Source: Armatimonadota bacterium
GTDB taxonomy: Bacteria > Armatimonadota > Fimbriimonadia > Fimbriimonadales > Fimbriimonadaceae
Direction of reading: 5' to 3'
Length of the DNA: 50,493 nucleotides
NCBI GenBank assembly: GCA_023392285.1
Contig: JAEVZK010000115.1
Coordinates: 1-50,493 of the forward strand
The translations under genes and the position numbers were made by a program. Every line of letters begins with the position of its first letter. The stretch's first letter is position 1. The notes beneath the pieces are model-generated. The model did not search any database. It was not told the DNA's origin and worked only from the letters and a program-made list of their open reading frames with translations. Positions 1 through 9,546 of this stretch are shown here, one piece after another.

Positions 1-687
1 GGGCGGCAACTCGTTCGCGACTATGGGATTTCTCCGGAGCAGCTGCAGAAGGTTCCCACGTCGGAGACGCTGGCGAGTGCGAGACTAGACGAAACCGCTC
101 GGCACAACTCCGATCTGGAGAAGCAAGCAAGTGAGAAATTCGATTGGATGAAAGAGCAACGGGGACTCGATCGCTACCAGCACAACAAGGAGTTCACGGA
201 GCGGATGAAAGTTGCTTGGTTCAACGCTCATACGGCTCGTGCCAGTTACTCATTAGCTAAGCAGCGAGGCGACATTGCTTCGATGAAGTATTACTCCGAT
301 CTTTTCAAAGACAAGTCGGATTCGCTGATGAAGGATTACGGCAAGAAGATAGACGGCTTACAAGCCCAGATTGCGGGCAAGCAGATGGAAATGCTGGATT
401 ACAAGCCAAAGACCAAGGAGCACAAAGCGGCGCAAGCTGAAATCGACCGCCTCAAGGGGGAACTTGATCACTATATGAAGCTGACCGATGAGCACAACAA
501 CGAGCGGCTGGGAATGGGCGTTCCTTCCGTCGATCCTCATCAGTTGCTGCTCGATGCGAAGAAGTTTGCGAAGGAGCAGGATGAAGAAGTTCACCCTATC
601 ACCCTTGACCCGGAAGATTTGCCCCCAGGGCTCAAGGGACCGATCGGCGGCGGAGTAAAAATCACCGGCGTCAAGAGGATCAAATAA
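1..687 (+). CDS. Coiled-coil phage-associated protein, 5' end outside window
   Basis: The reading frame is open from base 1, so the gene enters from the left edge; the first ATG inside the window (148) is unlikely to be the real start. About 228 residues are visible. They are highly charged, rich in Lys, Glu and Gln, and predicted mostly helical, with heptad-like stretches over the middle third (codons near 300-500), followed by a Pro/Gly-rich tail. No catalytic motif is visible and I do not recognise a family. The TAA stop overlaps the ATG of the giant polyvalent-protein gene (TAATG), which implies co-translation. Next to that gene, an internal virion or portal/tail-associated structural role is plausible, but this rests on context only. 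Confidence 0.75.
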   Translation, partial: GRQLVRDYGISPEQLQKVPTSETLASARLDETARHNSDLEKQASEKFDWMKEQRGLDRYQHNKEFTERMKVAWFNAHTARASYSLAKQRGDIASMKYYSDLFKDKSDSLMKDYGKKIDGLQAQIAGKQMEMLDYKPKTKEHKAAQAEIDRLKGELDHYMKLTDEHNNERLGMGVPSVDPHQLLLDAKKFAKEQDEEVHPITLDPEDLPPGLKGPIGGGVKITGVKRIK

Positions 688-3600
688 TGCCGGGCGCAAC
701 TTACCAGTTCGACCTTAGCAACGGACACTCCTACCAAATAAACTTTGATCGGGCCCTTTCTGATGAAGAGATTGGCCAGGTTAGATCGCAAATCGAAAGC
801 GGTGAAATTGATCTAAGCGGTTATGATCAACCACCGAAGCAACCCTCCCAGAGTTCACCTGCGAAGTCTTCGGGGTTATCGAAACTGAAGCAGGGCGTTC
901 AGAATGTCGCATCGTCGGCGCTGAGCTTCTTGACGGGTGGCAAACGTCCTGGCCCGAGCGCGCCTTCCGCGCCATCTCCGCCACTTGCACCGAACCCACT
1001 TGCCCCGAACCCATCGACGAAGGGTGCGAAGGCGATCACGCGCGAGCAATACGAAGAACAGAAAGTCCATCCTGATCCGATCAAGGCTCTCACGTCACCA
1101 AAACCTAAGCCTGCCGCGGTTGATCCGATGGGGCGATTCAAGGAAGCCACGACGGCAAATCTCGATGGGTATGAGCCGGATTACGGGGATCACGTTCTTG
1201 AGCAAGTGCGTCGACGCTATGGATCGAGACTTGACCCTAGCCATCAGCAGCTAATCGCTCAATACGCGCGGCAGACGAAGACTCCTCTTCGAACCATCTA
1301 CAACATGGTTTCCAGCGGCAACTATGACGCTATGCGCCATGAGGTCCTGCCATCGAACATCACGGAACCGCCGGACTTCACGATGGAGGATTACCAACGA
1401 GCGATCGACATGGGTGATTCGGTGGTGAGGTTGAAACCCGGTGCGGCTTACGAGGGGCACAATTACATTCCTCTCGATAAGGCAATTGAGACGGTTCGTC
1501 GGATTAAAGGCGGCGACCCCCTTAGGAGTGGCGCCACACCGGAGCAGATCGAAGGTGGGTTTCTCCGTCGCGCGTCGGCGGATCCTTCGACCGGGTTGAC
1601 TCCCAGTGAGCACGGCCGCGACCGGTTCGAGCAGAAGCTCTTTCAGGCACATGATCCGGTTCATCAAGCCTTCTTGGCTGCAAACTTAGACCTTCTCAAA
1701 CTTCCTGGCGGAGTCGCTCACGGCCTTGGTGCCGGCGCATTCACTCTCGCGGCTGCGGTCGGTGGAAATGGCAGCGTCTCCTCCGATGACCTGAAGAAAA
1801 CCTACGCCATCTTAAAGAAGAGCCCAGCTCTTGGCACGGTCGGATACTTCGTCCCTATAGTTGGGCAAGTTGCCTTCTTCTCCGATATTGCGTCATCCGC
1901 GGCAGAATCGGCGGCAAAGGGCACAGTGGATCCGCTCGTCGATTTCGGTAAGGGCTTTGCTGAATCGCTCAACATTTTCCAGCCGGGAATATCTCTCGAG
2001 GAGCGAGCGGTTCGTGGACTTAACCTTGTACTGTCACTCGCGCATGCCGGACATTCATTCGACTCGAAAATTACGGAGCCCATTCTCGCTCGCAGGTTGA
2101 TCGACAAATACGGATTGTCGGCCGAGGAAGCCCACGCCGCGATTGGCTACGCGCAAGAGGCTGTCACCCGCGGCTACGTTCCCGAGAAGATACGTGGCAA
2201 GACGGCTGGTGACATCTACGGCAGCATCCGCAGGTTCTTGACTGGTCCGAACGCGGTGACAATCGGGCGAGATGCCATGCACGCTTCAGAGCAGGTTATT
2301 CGCGAACGAGGCGAATCGCGTTGGGAACTGAAGCCCGATGGCAGAAGCCTGAACAAAGTTCCTAAACCAGAAAATCAGATTGCGGCACCTGCACCACCAT
2401 CCAAGATAGAGCCAGATCAGCACTATGTAAATGCGGAAGGATTTCCTTTTGCCGAAGCGCGCATGAACCCTGAAAAGATCGGGGTTCTCGATGGGCTGCA
2501 GTACAAAAAAGCTGGCATTGTTGATTCAAAGAACGCGGTTACCGATGAGCTCAAGGGGGTTGCGAAATACGATCAAGGCACAGCTGGCCCGCTGTCAATT
2601 TGGCAGCGCGAGGACGGGTCCACTTGGGTGATTAACGGTCACCACCGAAGAGAGCTGGCAATTCGTACAGGCGAAGCGGACGTTCCTGTGCGAATCTATA
2701 AAGAGTCGGATGGAATCGACTTCAAGACCGCCCGGGCGATTGGCGCTCTTCAGAACATTAAGGATGGTAAGGGCACAGCGATCGACGCGGCCACCGTCCT
2801 TCGCGACCTGGGCGCTTCAACCGATGACTTGAAGGGCTATGGAGTCAATCTTAAGACTGGGGTTGGGCGAGACGCAGTTGCTCTTCTTCAACTGACACCT
2901 GAAGCACTCGGCTACGTTGAAGATGGCTCTGTACACGAAAAGGTTGCGGCTGCAATCGCCGAAGCTCGTCTTGATCCAAAGAAACAGATTGCCGCTATGC
3001 GAGCGGCGGACGGACTAGAGACGAGAGCACAAGGCGAGTTCATCGCAGCTAAGGCTAAAGACTCGACGACCGTCGACACGACCGGCGGCACCGGCGACTT
3101 GTTCGGGGATGCCCCGGAGGAGTTCGCATGGAAGCACCAAGCGAGGATAGCGGAGGCGGCCGCGAAACGCCTTGTGAGCGACCAGCGTCTTTACAATGCT
3201 GTTGCAAAAGGTAAGGCGGTCGGAGATACTGCCGTCGATACTGAAGCCCAGCGTCGGGCGGCAATGATCGAAGAGACCGCGCGAGGAATTATCGCGTACG
3301 ATCCGGAAACTGCCGCTACACTAGAACGAGAAGCGATTACCTATGCAAAGGAACCACGAAAAGCCCAGTTCGAACAGGCCGTTCGACGGGTCACAGACAA
3401 AGCAAGGACCGCAGCCATCCGAAAACTCGGAGAGCTCGGTCAACTGGAAGAAGGTCCTGCAAACAGTGATGGTGGACGAGGTGAGAGCGGACGAGCTGTT
3501 CCCGCAGAAGCCGCGCCGACCCCAAGAATTGAACTAACCACCACTCCCGCGGAGAGCACTCCTCAGATGTTTTCTGAGGGTGAAGCGCGCGGTGAGAGAT

Positions 3601-6600
3601 CCGGGTTTGATTTCGACAAATCGGCTGACCCTATCGAAAGCGCCAAGCGGCGTCTTCGCCAGAAATTCGGCGGTTCTGAAGATAAGAGTCCTATAATCAG
3701 AGAAGGGACGGACAAATACGGCGATGAATCAAAGCCGTACAAAATGCGTCCAACAGACGGTTCGCCTGAGATTCAGAAACTCGGGCAGGATGCAATTCGG
3801 GATGTCAGAGCTAAGAAAACCATATTTGCCAGCGCAATTGCCGATGATCTCCAAAGTAGCAATCAAGTTACGTTACTGGGGCGAAAAGCAACAAGCTTCG
3901 CTGACCTTGCGACGCTTGCGCAGGTTTATCGGGATCCTCGCTTTGAGACTATCCGATACTATTTCACCAAAGACGGCACGATCGTCGGACAGAATGCCTT
4001 CTCCGCAAGACTCCCAAGTTCGTCCCCCCTCTTCGATGAGCCGCACCAAACCAAGCTCTTAGTCTTCCTTGAGCAGATGTTGGACCAAACTGGAGCCGAT
4101 GGGTTCTGGGTGCAGCATAACCACCCTTCGGGAATTCCCGAACCTTCAGGTGCCGACATCGCCGTATCTAAGATGCTGGCGATGGAGATGCCCGGCTACT
4201 TCAAAGGGCATCTGATCATTGATTCGAACAAGTACGGGTGGATTACCTCCGACTACGACGGCAATGCAGACTATGGAGTCGTCACTCACTACTTTGGCGA
4301 TGACACTCTTCTGCGAGCGTCGAAGCCGCACGAATTGCTTGGCTTCGAAATAAATGGACCGAGAGACGTTGCGAAGATAGCCGCAACGCTAAAGAACGAC
4401 AAGGGATGGTCGACCATTGTCGCCGCAGATGCGCAACTTGCTGTCCGTGGTTTGGCTGACGTGCCGGTCTCCGACCTGTTGCAGCCTAACATCCAACGAG
4501 CCGCAGCGACGATTCGCCGTATTGGTCGATCTTTAGGCTCTCCGCAAATGATCCTCGTAGTTGCCGACGCCGACGTGCCTCTCGTTCGTGAGAACATGGA
4601 TCTCGTAAAGATGGCGGTGAAGACGGACTTGCTTGTCGAGGTCATGTCCCACTCTGGTGTTAGCCTTAACCCAGGAGTTTTGCCAGACCGAAGCAATTTC
4701 GGCTTGGGACTTCCGATCGAGCGAGCAAAGAAGGTCCAGGAACCGCAAGCTGACTATGATGTAGACCACGAGGCGGTAAGCGACCTCTCTGCGCTTGTCG
4801 AGCACTACAAGGCCAAAACACTCGAGGATTTCGCCAGGAATGTTCGCGAGGACATTGGAGACGTGCCGGACCATCTGCTACAGCGAGCATGGGACAACAG
4901 CGTCCTAAGCAAAGCGGCGGATGCGCGCCACGCCAAAACCGGGCTCCCCACGAAGGAACGGAGTGGCTATTCAGTCGACGAATTCCGCCAGCGCATAGAC
5001 GCCATTCAGAAGATCGCAAAGGGAGGAGGCGCCAACGTATTCCGCGACCTCCAAGCAATGGGTGTGAACGGACTTTTCGAGAACCCGAACCGAAAGTGGA
5101 AGTTCGGACGCATTCGGATAAATGATTTGTCAGTTGACCAATTTGCCGACACTCTGGCCCACGAAGTTGGTCACCAAATCGACTCTGTGATGTCGCGGGC
5201 CTGGCGCGAGGTGAACACACCTAACGCGCACCTCAAAACCGGTGCAAGTGGCAAGTTCAACATCCTCTTCGGCACCGAAGATAAGCCTGCGCTAGAAACG
5301 ATCAAGAACGAACTGACCGCTGTGACCAAAGCGCTGGTCGGAGAACAAGCCTTCGAGGACAATCCTGGCTACTACTCCAACAAAAAAGAGCTGTTTGCCC
5401 GCTTCATGCAGTCGGCCATGTTCCACAGCTCTCTTATTGAGGATCTCGCCCCGACGGCATACGAGCACTTGATGAAGATGGTCTCCGATCATCCGATCCT
5501 AAATGACTATATGAAGGTTGCTCAGGGCGCAATGGTCGATAAACCTCAGAACTTCTTCTTCTTGCCCGATACCCGCCAAGGGTACATCAAGAAGCTGGAC
5601 CGGTATCTCGGCACCAAAGCCTACGGTGAAGAGGTTCTCTATCGCTCACGGCGAGCACAAGCGATCGTCGAAACCGAAAAGCTTATGGACGAGAAGTTCA
5701 AGGGCATCAAGGATGATCCAGCTTCGTTGTTCGATGCTGCAGAAGGCGTTCTGCACACGGTTGGGGGTAATCCGCAGTTCGGAACGAAGATGTATTCGCA
5801 CGTCGATATTGACGGAATCGATCCGGACTTGCTCGACATAGCAAAGCAGGGCATGACCACTGAGAAGCCCGACGCTGAGTTCAAGAAGGCGCAAGCGGCA
5901 GTTAAAGAAATGGAAGCTTTGCGCGCAGCCGGTTATGATGAAGTCGGCGAGACAAATGATGGCTCTATCTTGTTCGAGAAGTGGCGCAAACCCCCCGAAG
6001 AGGCGGAGATTGCCTACAAGCAGCTAAGCCCAGAAGGGCAAGCTCTCATTCGCGAGTACACAGCGGATCTAAGCGAAGCCAAAGACATCTTTAACCGCGA
6101 GAAGATGAAGCAAGTCTTCAAGATCGATTCCGACATTGAAGGCTACGTTCACCACTTCGGCTTTGACGATAGCGAGGTAACCACCTGGCGCAAGCTCTTC
6201 CTTACCGAACGCAAAGCTTCCGCCACTAAGCAGCGAGGCGAAGTTCAAGGATTCAAGCGAGACTTCCGTGCGGCAACCCAGAAGGCGCTAACCGAGCTCC
6301 GCATTGCGGATGCCTACAATGAGTTCATCAGCAAGCAACTGGCGATCACGGCGAAGCCACTTGAAGACGGCGAAAAGGTGGCCGCCGGTTGGGTGGAGAT
6401 TCAGGGCAACACTCGGCAGGGCTTTGACCTTCCTGGCTCCCGCCGCATCATGCTCGAGAACGGCACCAAGATCGCGATCGGCAAGCGATATCAAGTACCT
6501 GCTGAGGTCTACGAACGATATGTGAAGCAGAGGCTCTACGTCGATGAGGTCACCACATCGCAACGGGTGGTCAACTCACTTAACCGGTATTGGCAAGGCA

Positions 6601-8081
6601 TGATCCTCGCGCACCCGGGCACTGCGATGACCAACTTCCTCTCAGGTGGAATCCAGCTAGGAGGCAAGATGCTCACCGATTTCTACCAGGACCTGTTCGA
6701 CGCTCCTCAAGGAAACGCTCTGGACCGGACTCGCGCGAACGTCATGGGTGTTCTGGAAACAATGACCCCTTCGGGATGGAAGGGAGCCCCGGACTGGGTG
6801 TATGGATCTGACAAGAGCAACTATTACGGTCAGTTCATCCAAGGCGAGGGAGCCATGGGACCGGTAGATTCCGTGATCGACAAGGCTCTTGCTGGCTATC
6901 AGGGTATTGAGCGATTCTGGAAGAAGGCGATTATCAATGCAGAAAAGCGATCTTCATCGAGCCGCGATCCGCTACACGATCCGGAGTTCATCAAGTCGGT
7001 GAATCACGTGATCGACGTGTGGGCTTACGATTATCAGAACGTTCCTCTTTGGCTGGAGAATTTCCGTAAGCATCCCGTCGGCGGCTTAGTTAAACCGTTT
7101 ATGACTTATCCGTATAAGTACATGAAAATGCTCACGGATATGGCCGGAGGCGCGTTTGACAAGAATCTTCCGCCGAAAGAACGAGCCGCTAAGGTTATGG
7201 CTTTGGCTACGATTGTCACAGCCTATGGCATGTTCAAGAAGGCGCAACGTGAGAAGCAGTCGGTCGGGATCACGGGCAAGGACGTTCCGGAAACGTTCGA
7301 TGAGGCAAAGCTGAAGAGCGTTGTCAACACCCGTGGCCGACTCTTCTTAGGAAAGGACAACGAGGGAAATGAAGTCTTCATCCGTACGGCCAAGTACCCG
7401 TTCCTGAATGCCTACGACCTGATCGAATCTTTCGTCACGGGTAACGGCGATGTCGGGCAAGACATTCTGCAGGATCAACTTGGCACGATTGGACCACTTG
7501 GGAAGCTGATCGCCAATAACATCTTCGGGATGAAAGGCGAGTTTGACCAATACAAAGATGATGCGACCGTCAACGCAGACACGGTGGCCTCAGCCATTCC
7601 ATTCGGACGAGTGCTAAAAGACGTAGCAGATGCTGCCGATCCTAAGCAGCGGGAATTCGCTCGCGATCCTTCTCATGTCTTTGGCCAGTTCATTCCAGCC
7701 GGCGGAGGCAGTGTTCGAGAGCAGTTAGCTGGCGGCGAGTCGACAATCAAGGTGCCACTAACGACTGAAGAAAAGCAGATGTTGACCGATCGCAACTACG
7801 ACGATTTGGTTTATAGCATCCGCCACAGTCTTGGTGATGCTGCAGCTAACAAGATGCAGAGCGACATAAACGCGGCTGAAGAAGGCAAGAAGCGCCTCAC
7901 CGGCTTCGTCGAATTGCCGATACCTAAACATCGTGAAGATGTGTTATATAGACTCTTGGGCGGCGTTGTGCTTAAGCGCGTGAACCCAGAGTGGTACAGG
8001 CGATTCTACAATCATGCTGTTGACATCGCGAAAAAGAGAGAGTCAAAGCTAAAGGACATGGATGAGACTTCTTCGGAATAG
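687..8081 (+). CDS. Large polyvalent phage protein (ParB-like, RadC/JAB-like and HExxH motifs)
   Basis: This 2464-residue protein has the mosaic layout of 'large polyvalent proteins' of phages and integrative elements, thought to enter the new host cell with the DNA. After a Pro-rich N-terminal linker (about residues 50-115) comes a ParB/Srx-like module with INGHHRR at 649-655. A RadC-like JAB module follows, with HNHPSG at 1144-1149 and a following Ser/Asp (PSGAD), the usual JAMM metal ligands. A zinc-metalloprotease-like HEVGH lies at 1492-1496. The long C-terminal part (about 1960-2464) is helical, has short hydrophobic stretches, and resembles internal virion proteins. The start is fixed by TAATG overlap with the upstream gene. 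No frameshift is seen over 7.4 kb, so the gene looks intact. Domain names are from motif recognition; enzyme activity is untested. Confidence 0.85.
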   Translation: MPGATYQFDLSNGHSYQINFDRALSDEEIGQVRSQIESGEIDLSGYDQPPKQPSQSSPAKSSGLSKLKQGVQNVASSALSFLTGGKRPGPSAPSAPSPPLAPNPLAPNPSTKGAKAITREQYEEQKVHPDPIKALTSPKPKPAAVDPMGRFKEATTANLDGYEPDYGDHVLEQVRRRYGSRLDPSHQQLIAQYARQTKTPLRTIYNMVSSGNYDAMRHEVLPSNITEPPDFTMEDYQRAIDMGDSVVRLKPGAAYEGHNYIPLDKAIETVRRIKGGDPLRSGATPEQIEGGFLRRASADPSTGLTPSEHGRDRFEQKLFQAHDPVHQAFLAANLDLLKLPGGVAHGLGAGAFTLAAAVGGNGSVSSDDLKKTYAILKKSPALGTVGYFVPIVGQVAFFSDIASSAAESAAKGTVDPLVDFGKGFAESLNIFQPGISLEERAVRGLNLVLSLAHAGHSFDSKITEPILARRLIDKYGLSAEEAHAAIGYAQEAVTRGYVPEKIRGKTAGDIYGSIRRFLTGPNAVTIGRDAMHASEQVIRERGESRWELKPDGRSLNKVPKPENQIAAPAPPSKIEPDQHYVNAEGFPFAEARMNPEKIGVLDGLQYKKAGIVDSKNAVTDELKGVAKYDQGTAGPLSIWQREDGSTWVINGHHRRELAIRTGEADVPVRIYKESDGIDFKTARAIGALQNIKDGKGTAIDAATVLRDLGASTDDLKGYGVNLKTGVGRDAVALLQLTPEALGYVEDGSVHEKVAAAIAEARLDPKKQIAAMRAADGLETRAQGEFIAAKAKDSTTVDTTGGTGDLFGDAPEEFAWKHQARIAEAAAKRLVSDQRLYNAVAKGKAVGDTAVDTEAQRRAAMIEETARGIIAYDPETAATLEREAITYAKEPRKAQFEQAVRRVTDKARTAAIRKLGELGQLEEGPANSDGGRGESGRAVPAEAAPTPRIELTTTPAESTPQMFSEGEARGERSGFDFDKSADPIESAKRRLRQKFGGSEDKSPIIREGTDKYGDESKPYKMRPTDGSPEIQKLGQDAIRDVRAKKTIFASAIADDLQSSNQVTLLGRKATSFADLATLAQVYRDPRFETIRYYFTKDGTIVGQNAFSARLPSSSPLFDEPHQTKLLVFLEQMLDQTGADGFWVQHNHPSGIPEPSGADIAVSKMLAMEMPGYFKGHLIIDSNKYGWITSDYDGNADYGVVTHYFGDDTLLRASKPHELLGFEINGPRDVAKIAATLKNDKGWSTIVAADAQLAVRGLADVPVSDLLQPNIQRAAATIRRIGRSLGSPQMILVVADADVPLVRENMDLVKMAVKTDLLVEVMSHSGVSLNPGVLPDRSNFGLGLPIERAKKVQEPQADYDVDHEAVSDLSALVEHYKAKTLEDFARNVREDIGDVPDHLLQRAWDNSVLSKAADARHAKTGLPTKERSGYSVDEFRQRIDAIQKIAKGGGANVFRDLQAMGVNGLFENPNRKWKFGRIRINDLSVDQFADTLAHEVGHQIDSVMSRAWREVNTPNAHLKTGASGKFNILFGTEDKPALETIKNELTAVTKALVGEQAFEDNPGYYSNKKELFARFMQSAMFHSSLIEDLAPTAYEHLMKMVSDHPILNDYMKVAQGAMVDKPQNFFFLPDTRQGYIKKLDRYLGTKAYGEEVLYRSRRAQAIVETEKLMDEKFKGIKDDPASLFDAAEGVLHTVGGNPQFGTKMYSHVDIDGIDPDLLDIAKQGMTTEKPDAEFKKAQAAVKEMEALRAAGYDEVGETNDGSILFEKWRKPPEEAEIAYKQLSPEGQALIREYTADLSEAKDIFNREKMKQVFKIDSDIEGYVHHFGFDDSEVTTWRKLFLTERKASATKQRGEVQGFKRDFRAATQKALTELRIADAYNEFISKQLAITAKPLEDGEKVAAGWVEIQGNTRQGFDLPGSRRIMLENGTKIAIGKRYQVPAEVYERYVKQRLYVDEVTTSQRVVNSLNRYWQGMILAHPGTAMTNFLSGGIQLGGKMLTDFYQDLFDAPQGNALDRTRANVMGVLETMTPSGWKGAPDWVYGSDKSNYYGQFIQGEGAMGPVDSVIDKALAGYQGIERFWKKAIINAEKRSSSSRDPLHDPEFIKSVNHVIDVWAYDYQNVPLWLENFRKHPVGGLVKPFMTYPYKYMKMLTDMAGGAFDKNLPPKERAAKVMALATIVTAYGMFKKAQREKQSVGITGKDVPETFDEAKLKSVVNTRGRLFLGKDNEGNEVFIRTAKYPFLNAYDLIESFVTGNGDVGQDILQDQLGTIGPLGKLIANNIFGMKGEFDQYKDDATVNADTVASAIPFGRVLKDVADAADPKQREFARDPSHVFGQFIPAGGGSVREQLAGGESTIKVPLTTEEKQMLTDRNYDDLVYSIRHSLGDAAANKMQSDINAAEEGKKRLTGFVELPIPKHREDVLYRLLGGVVLKRVNPEWYRRFYNHAVDIAKKRESKLKDMDETSSE

Positions 8082-8355
8082 GAGCTACGACCTCACGTTC
8101 CCCGTGATCGTCCTTGTTGTCGCGTCTGTTTGCGTCATTCAGTGCTCTCACCCAAAGAAGTCGCCAGGCGAACGAATGTCTGATGATGTTCTATGGATGG
8201 AAGGTGAACTGAAAGATGTTCATGACGCCTTCCTGGCGCTAAAAGCTAATCCGAACAACTCGAAGAACCTTTCTAAGCTGGGCAAAGAAATTGATGATCT
8301 CGATAGTGTCCACGAGGACATGGACAATATCACTCACCCGGAGCCTGAGCACTAG
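8062..8355 (+). CDS. Small membrane-anchored protein, possibly a spanin-like or lipoprotein component
   Basis: The 97-residue product starts inside the last 20 bases of the polyvalent-protein gene in another frame, a typical phage gene overlap. Residues 9-28 form one hydrophobic segment (TFPVIVLVVASVCVIQC) ending in a Cys that could be a lipobox or simply the end of a signal anchor. The remainder is a short, charged, helical periplasmic part ending in His. This topology (one N-terminal anchor plus a helical domain) fits an inner-membrane spanin or another small lysis-associated factor, but no family was recognised. The function is unknown. Confidence 0.6.
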   Translation: MRLLRNRSYDLTFPVIVLVVASVCVIQCSHPKKSPGERMSDDVLWMEGELKDVHDAFLALKANPNNSKNLSKLGKEIDDLDSVHEDMDNITHPEPEH

Positions 8356-8372
8356 ATCGGACGCGGTCTCCA

Positions 8373-8402
8373 TTTACAGGATTAGTCACACTCGCTTATA
8401 AT
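8373..8402 (+). promoter_or_regulatory. Sigma70-type promoter, TTTACA-18 bp-TATAAT
   Basis: TTTACA at 8373-8378 and a consensus TATAAT at 8397-8402 are separated by 18 bp. The -10 box ends seven bases before the ATG at 8410, so transcription should begin at or next to that start codon. No Shine-Dalgarno sequence precedes it. This suggests a leaderless transcript, and it also means that the ATG at 8401, which lies inside the -10 box, is not the start. Confidence 0.6.
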
Positions 8403-8409
8403 GTCGGCG

Positions 8410-8988
8410 ATGAATCATGTTCCAATTCCCGACCCGCTACGAGATGAATTCGTCGCCGCCAGGGAGGAGGATATCGAAGACCTCAAATTCGATGCCCACG
8501 CGCTATTAACAGCGGGCAAGCCAAAAGAGGAAGTTGAAGCGAGGATGATAAGTTCTGGCTGGTCCCGCACGTTTGCCGGATGGTTCATCGATCAGGTGAA
8601 GCGTTACGGTCCTGACTTAAACATCTTTATTCCGAAGCAGACTCAATATGAATCAGCATTGGAAGAGTGGACTGTCCAGAAAGGGTTGAAAGATGACCTG
8701 GCCAAGAACGGCGGCTATCTGATGCTGGGAGCTTTCGCGTTGCGGCTGCTCGCGGTCTTTGCCCTCCAGGGGGGCGCGGGACTTGGCTACATAGTGCCGG
8801 TTTTGTGGCTCGCAACCTTCATCATGTTCTTTGCTGGGGCTGCAAAAGTAGCCAGATCAAAAGGTCACTCTGCGAATTGGGCGATCATCGGAATCTTTGT
8901 GTATCTGCTCAGCGACAAGAATCGGCTACCGCTGAAGCCAGAAAAGGCATCATTCAAAGCAGAAGCTCAGATGTTCTCTAATTGGTAA
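8410..8988 (+). CDS. Hypothetical membrane protein
   Basis: The 192-residue product has a soluble N-terminal half of about 100 residues, with an acidic, helical composition. Two hydrophobic segments (about residues 100-117 and 120-139) and a weaker third (about 150-168) follow. The early part (KPKEEVEARMISSGWS, then WFIDQVKRYG) looks like a small helical bundle of the kind seen in proteins that sense or bind substrates beside a membrane anchor. I do not recognise the family. The start at 8410 is chosen because the TATAAT box overlaps the earlier in-frame ATG (8401). It has its own promoter and so may be expressed apart from the phage genes upstream. Confidence 0.6.
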   Translation: MNHVPIPDPLRDEFVAAREEDIEDLKFDAHALLTAGKPKEEVEARMISSGWSRTFAGWFIDQVKRYGPDLNIFIPKQTQYESALEEWTVQKGLKDDLAKNGGYLMLGAFALRLLAVFALQGGAGLGYIVPVLWLATFIMFFAGAAKVARSKGHSANWAIIGIFVYLLSDKNRLPLKPEKASFKAEAQMFSNW

Positions 8989-9158
8989 TTCTCCCGCTGC
9001 CCCCGCACACTAAGCCCACGCTTTCGTTCATACCAACGGCCCCCTAGCCAGCCGATCCACCAACAAGCAAAAGCTAAGGCTACGCCTTGAATAAATTGCT
9101 GCACGGCTTCGAATTTTACACCCGGCCTTAGCGCCTACAGCCCCTCACGACCTCATCT

Positions 9159-9166
9159 AAGGAGAT
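9159..9166 (+). promoter_or_regulatory. Strong ribosome binding site that fixes a TTG start
   Basis: AAGGAGAT lies six bases before TTG at 9173. No ATG or GTG sits at a suitable distance, so this site determines the start of the next gene. The 170 bases before it (8989-9158) hold no gene that I can see, only a short AAGGC/GCCTT hairpin near 9078. Confidence 0.7.
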
Positions 9167-9172
9167 ATCGCC

Positions 9173-9544
9173 TTGTCCTCTCGATCTAATAACACCAATG
9201 CCAATGTCGCTGCGGCGCTTTTCCCCTACCGCAAGCTCGACCTATCGACCACCGGCCAAGTCATCAAGGCTACGCCTGGCGTGATCTTCGCCTACTACAT
9301 CAGCAACCACAACGCGACCGCGTCTGTGTACGTGAAGTTCTACGACAAGGCAACTACGCCCACCCAGTTCGACACTCCGATCTGGACACTCGAAATCCCG
9401 GCGGGCAGCGCTGCGAACCTTGATTCGACGAGCGGCATCCGCTTCGCCGCTGGGATCTCCGTGCGGGCCAGCACGGGCGTCGGGGATACGGACAACACCG
9501 CGCCAACAAGCGGCGATGTCACGTTCAATGCGGGATACCGATAA
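9173..9544 (+). CDS. Small beta-rich phage structural protein (putative)
   Basis: The 123-residue protein begins at TTG behind a strong AAGGAGAT site. The sequence is rich in Thr, Ser, Ala and aromatic residues, has no Cys, no membrane segment and few charges, and alternates as beta-strands (VIKATPGVIFAYYISN, VYVKFYDKATTP, FDTPIWTLEIPAG). This pattern fits capsid-decoration, tail-fibre or head-tail joining proteins. It stands three bases before a LamG-fold gene and a glycosidase gene, which together look like a receptor-binding or host-surface cassette. The family is not recognised; the structural role is inferred from composition and neighbours. Confidence 0.6.
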   Translation: MSSRSNNTNANVAAALFPYRKLDLSTTGQVIKATPGVIFAYYISNHNATASVYVKFYDKATTPTQFDTPIWTLEIPAGSAANLDSTSGIRFAAGISVRASTGVGDTDNTAPTSGDVTFNAGYR

Positions 9545-9546
9545 AG

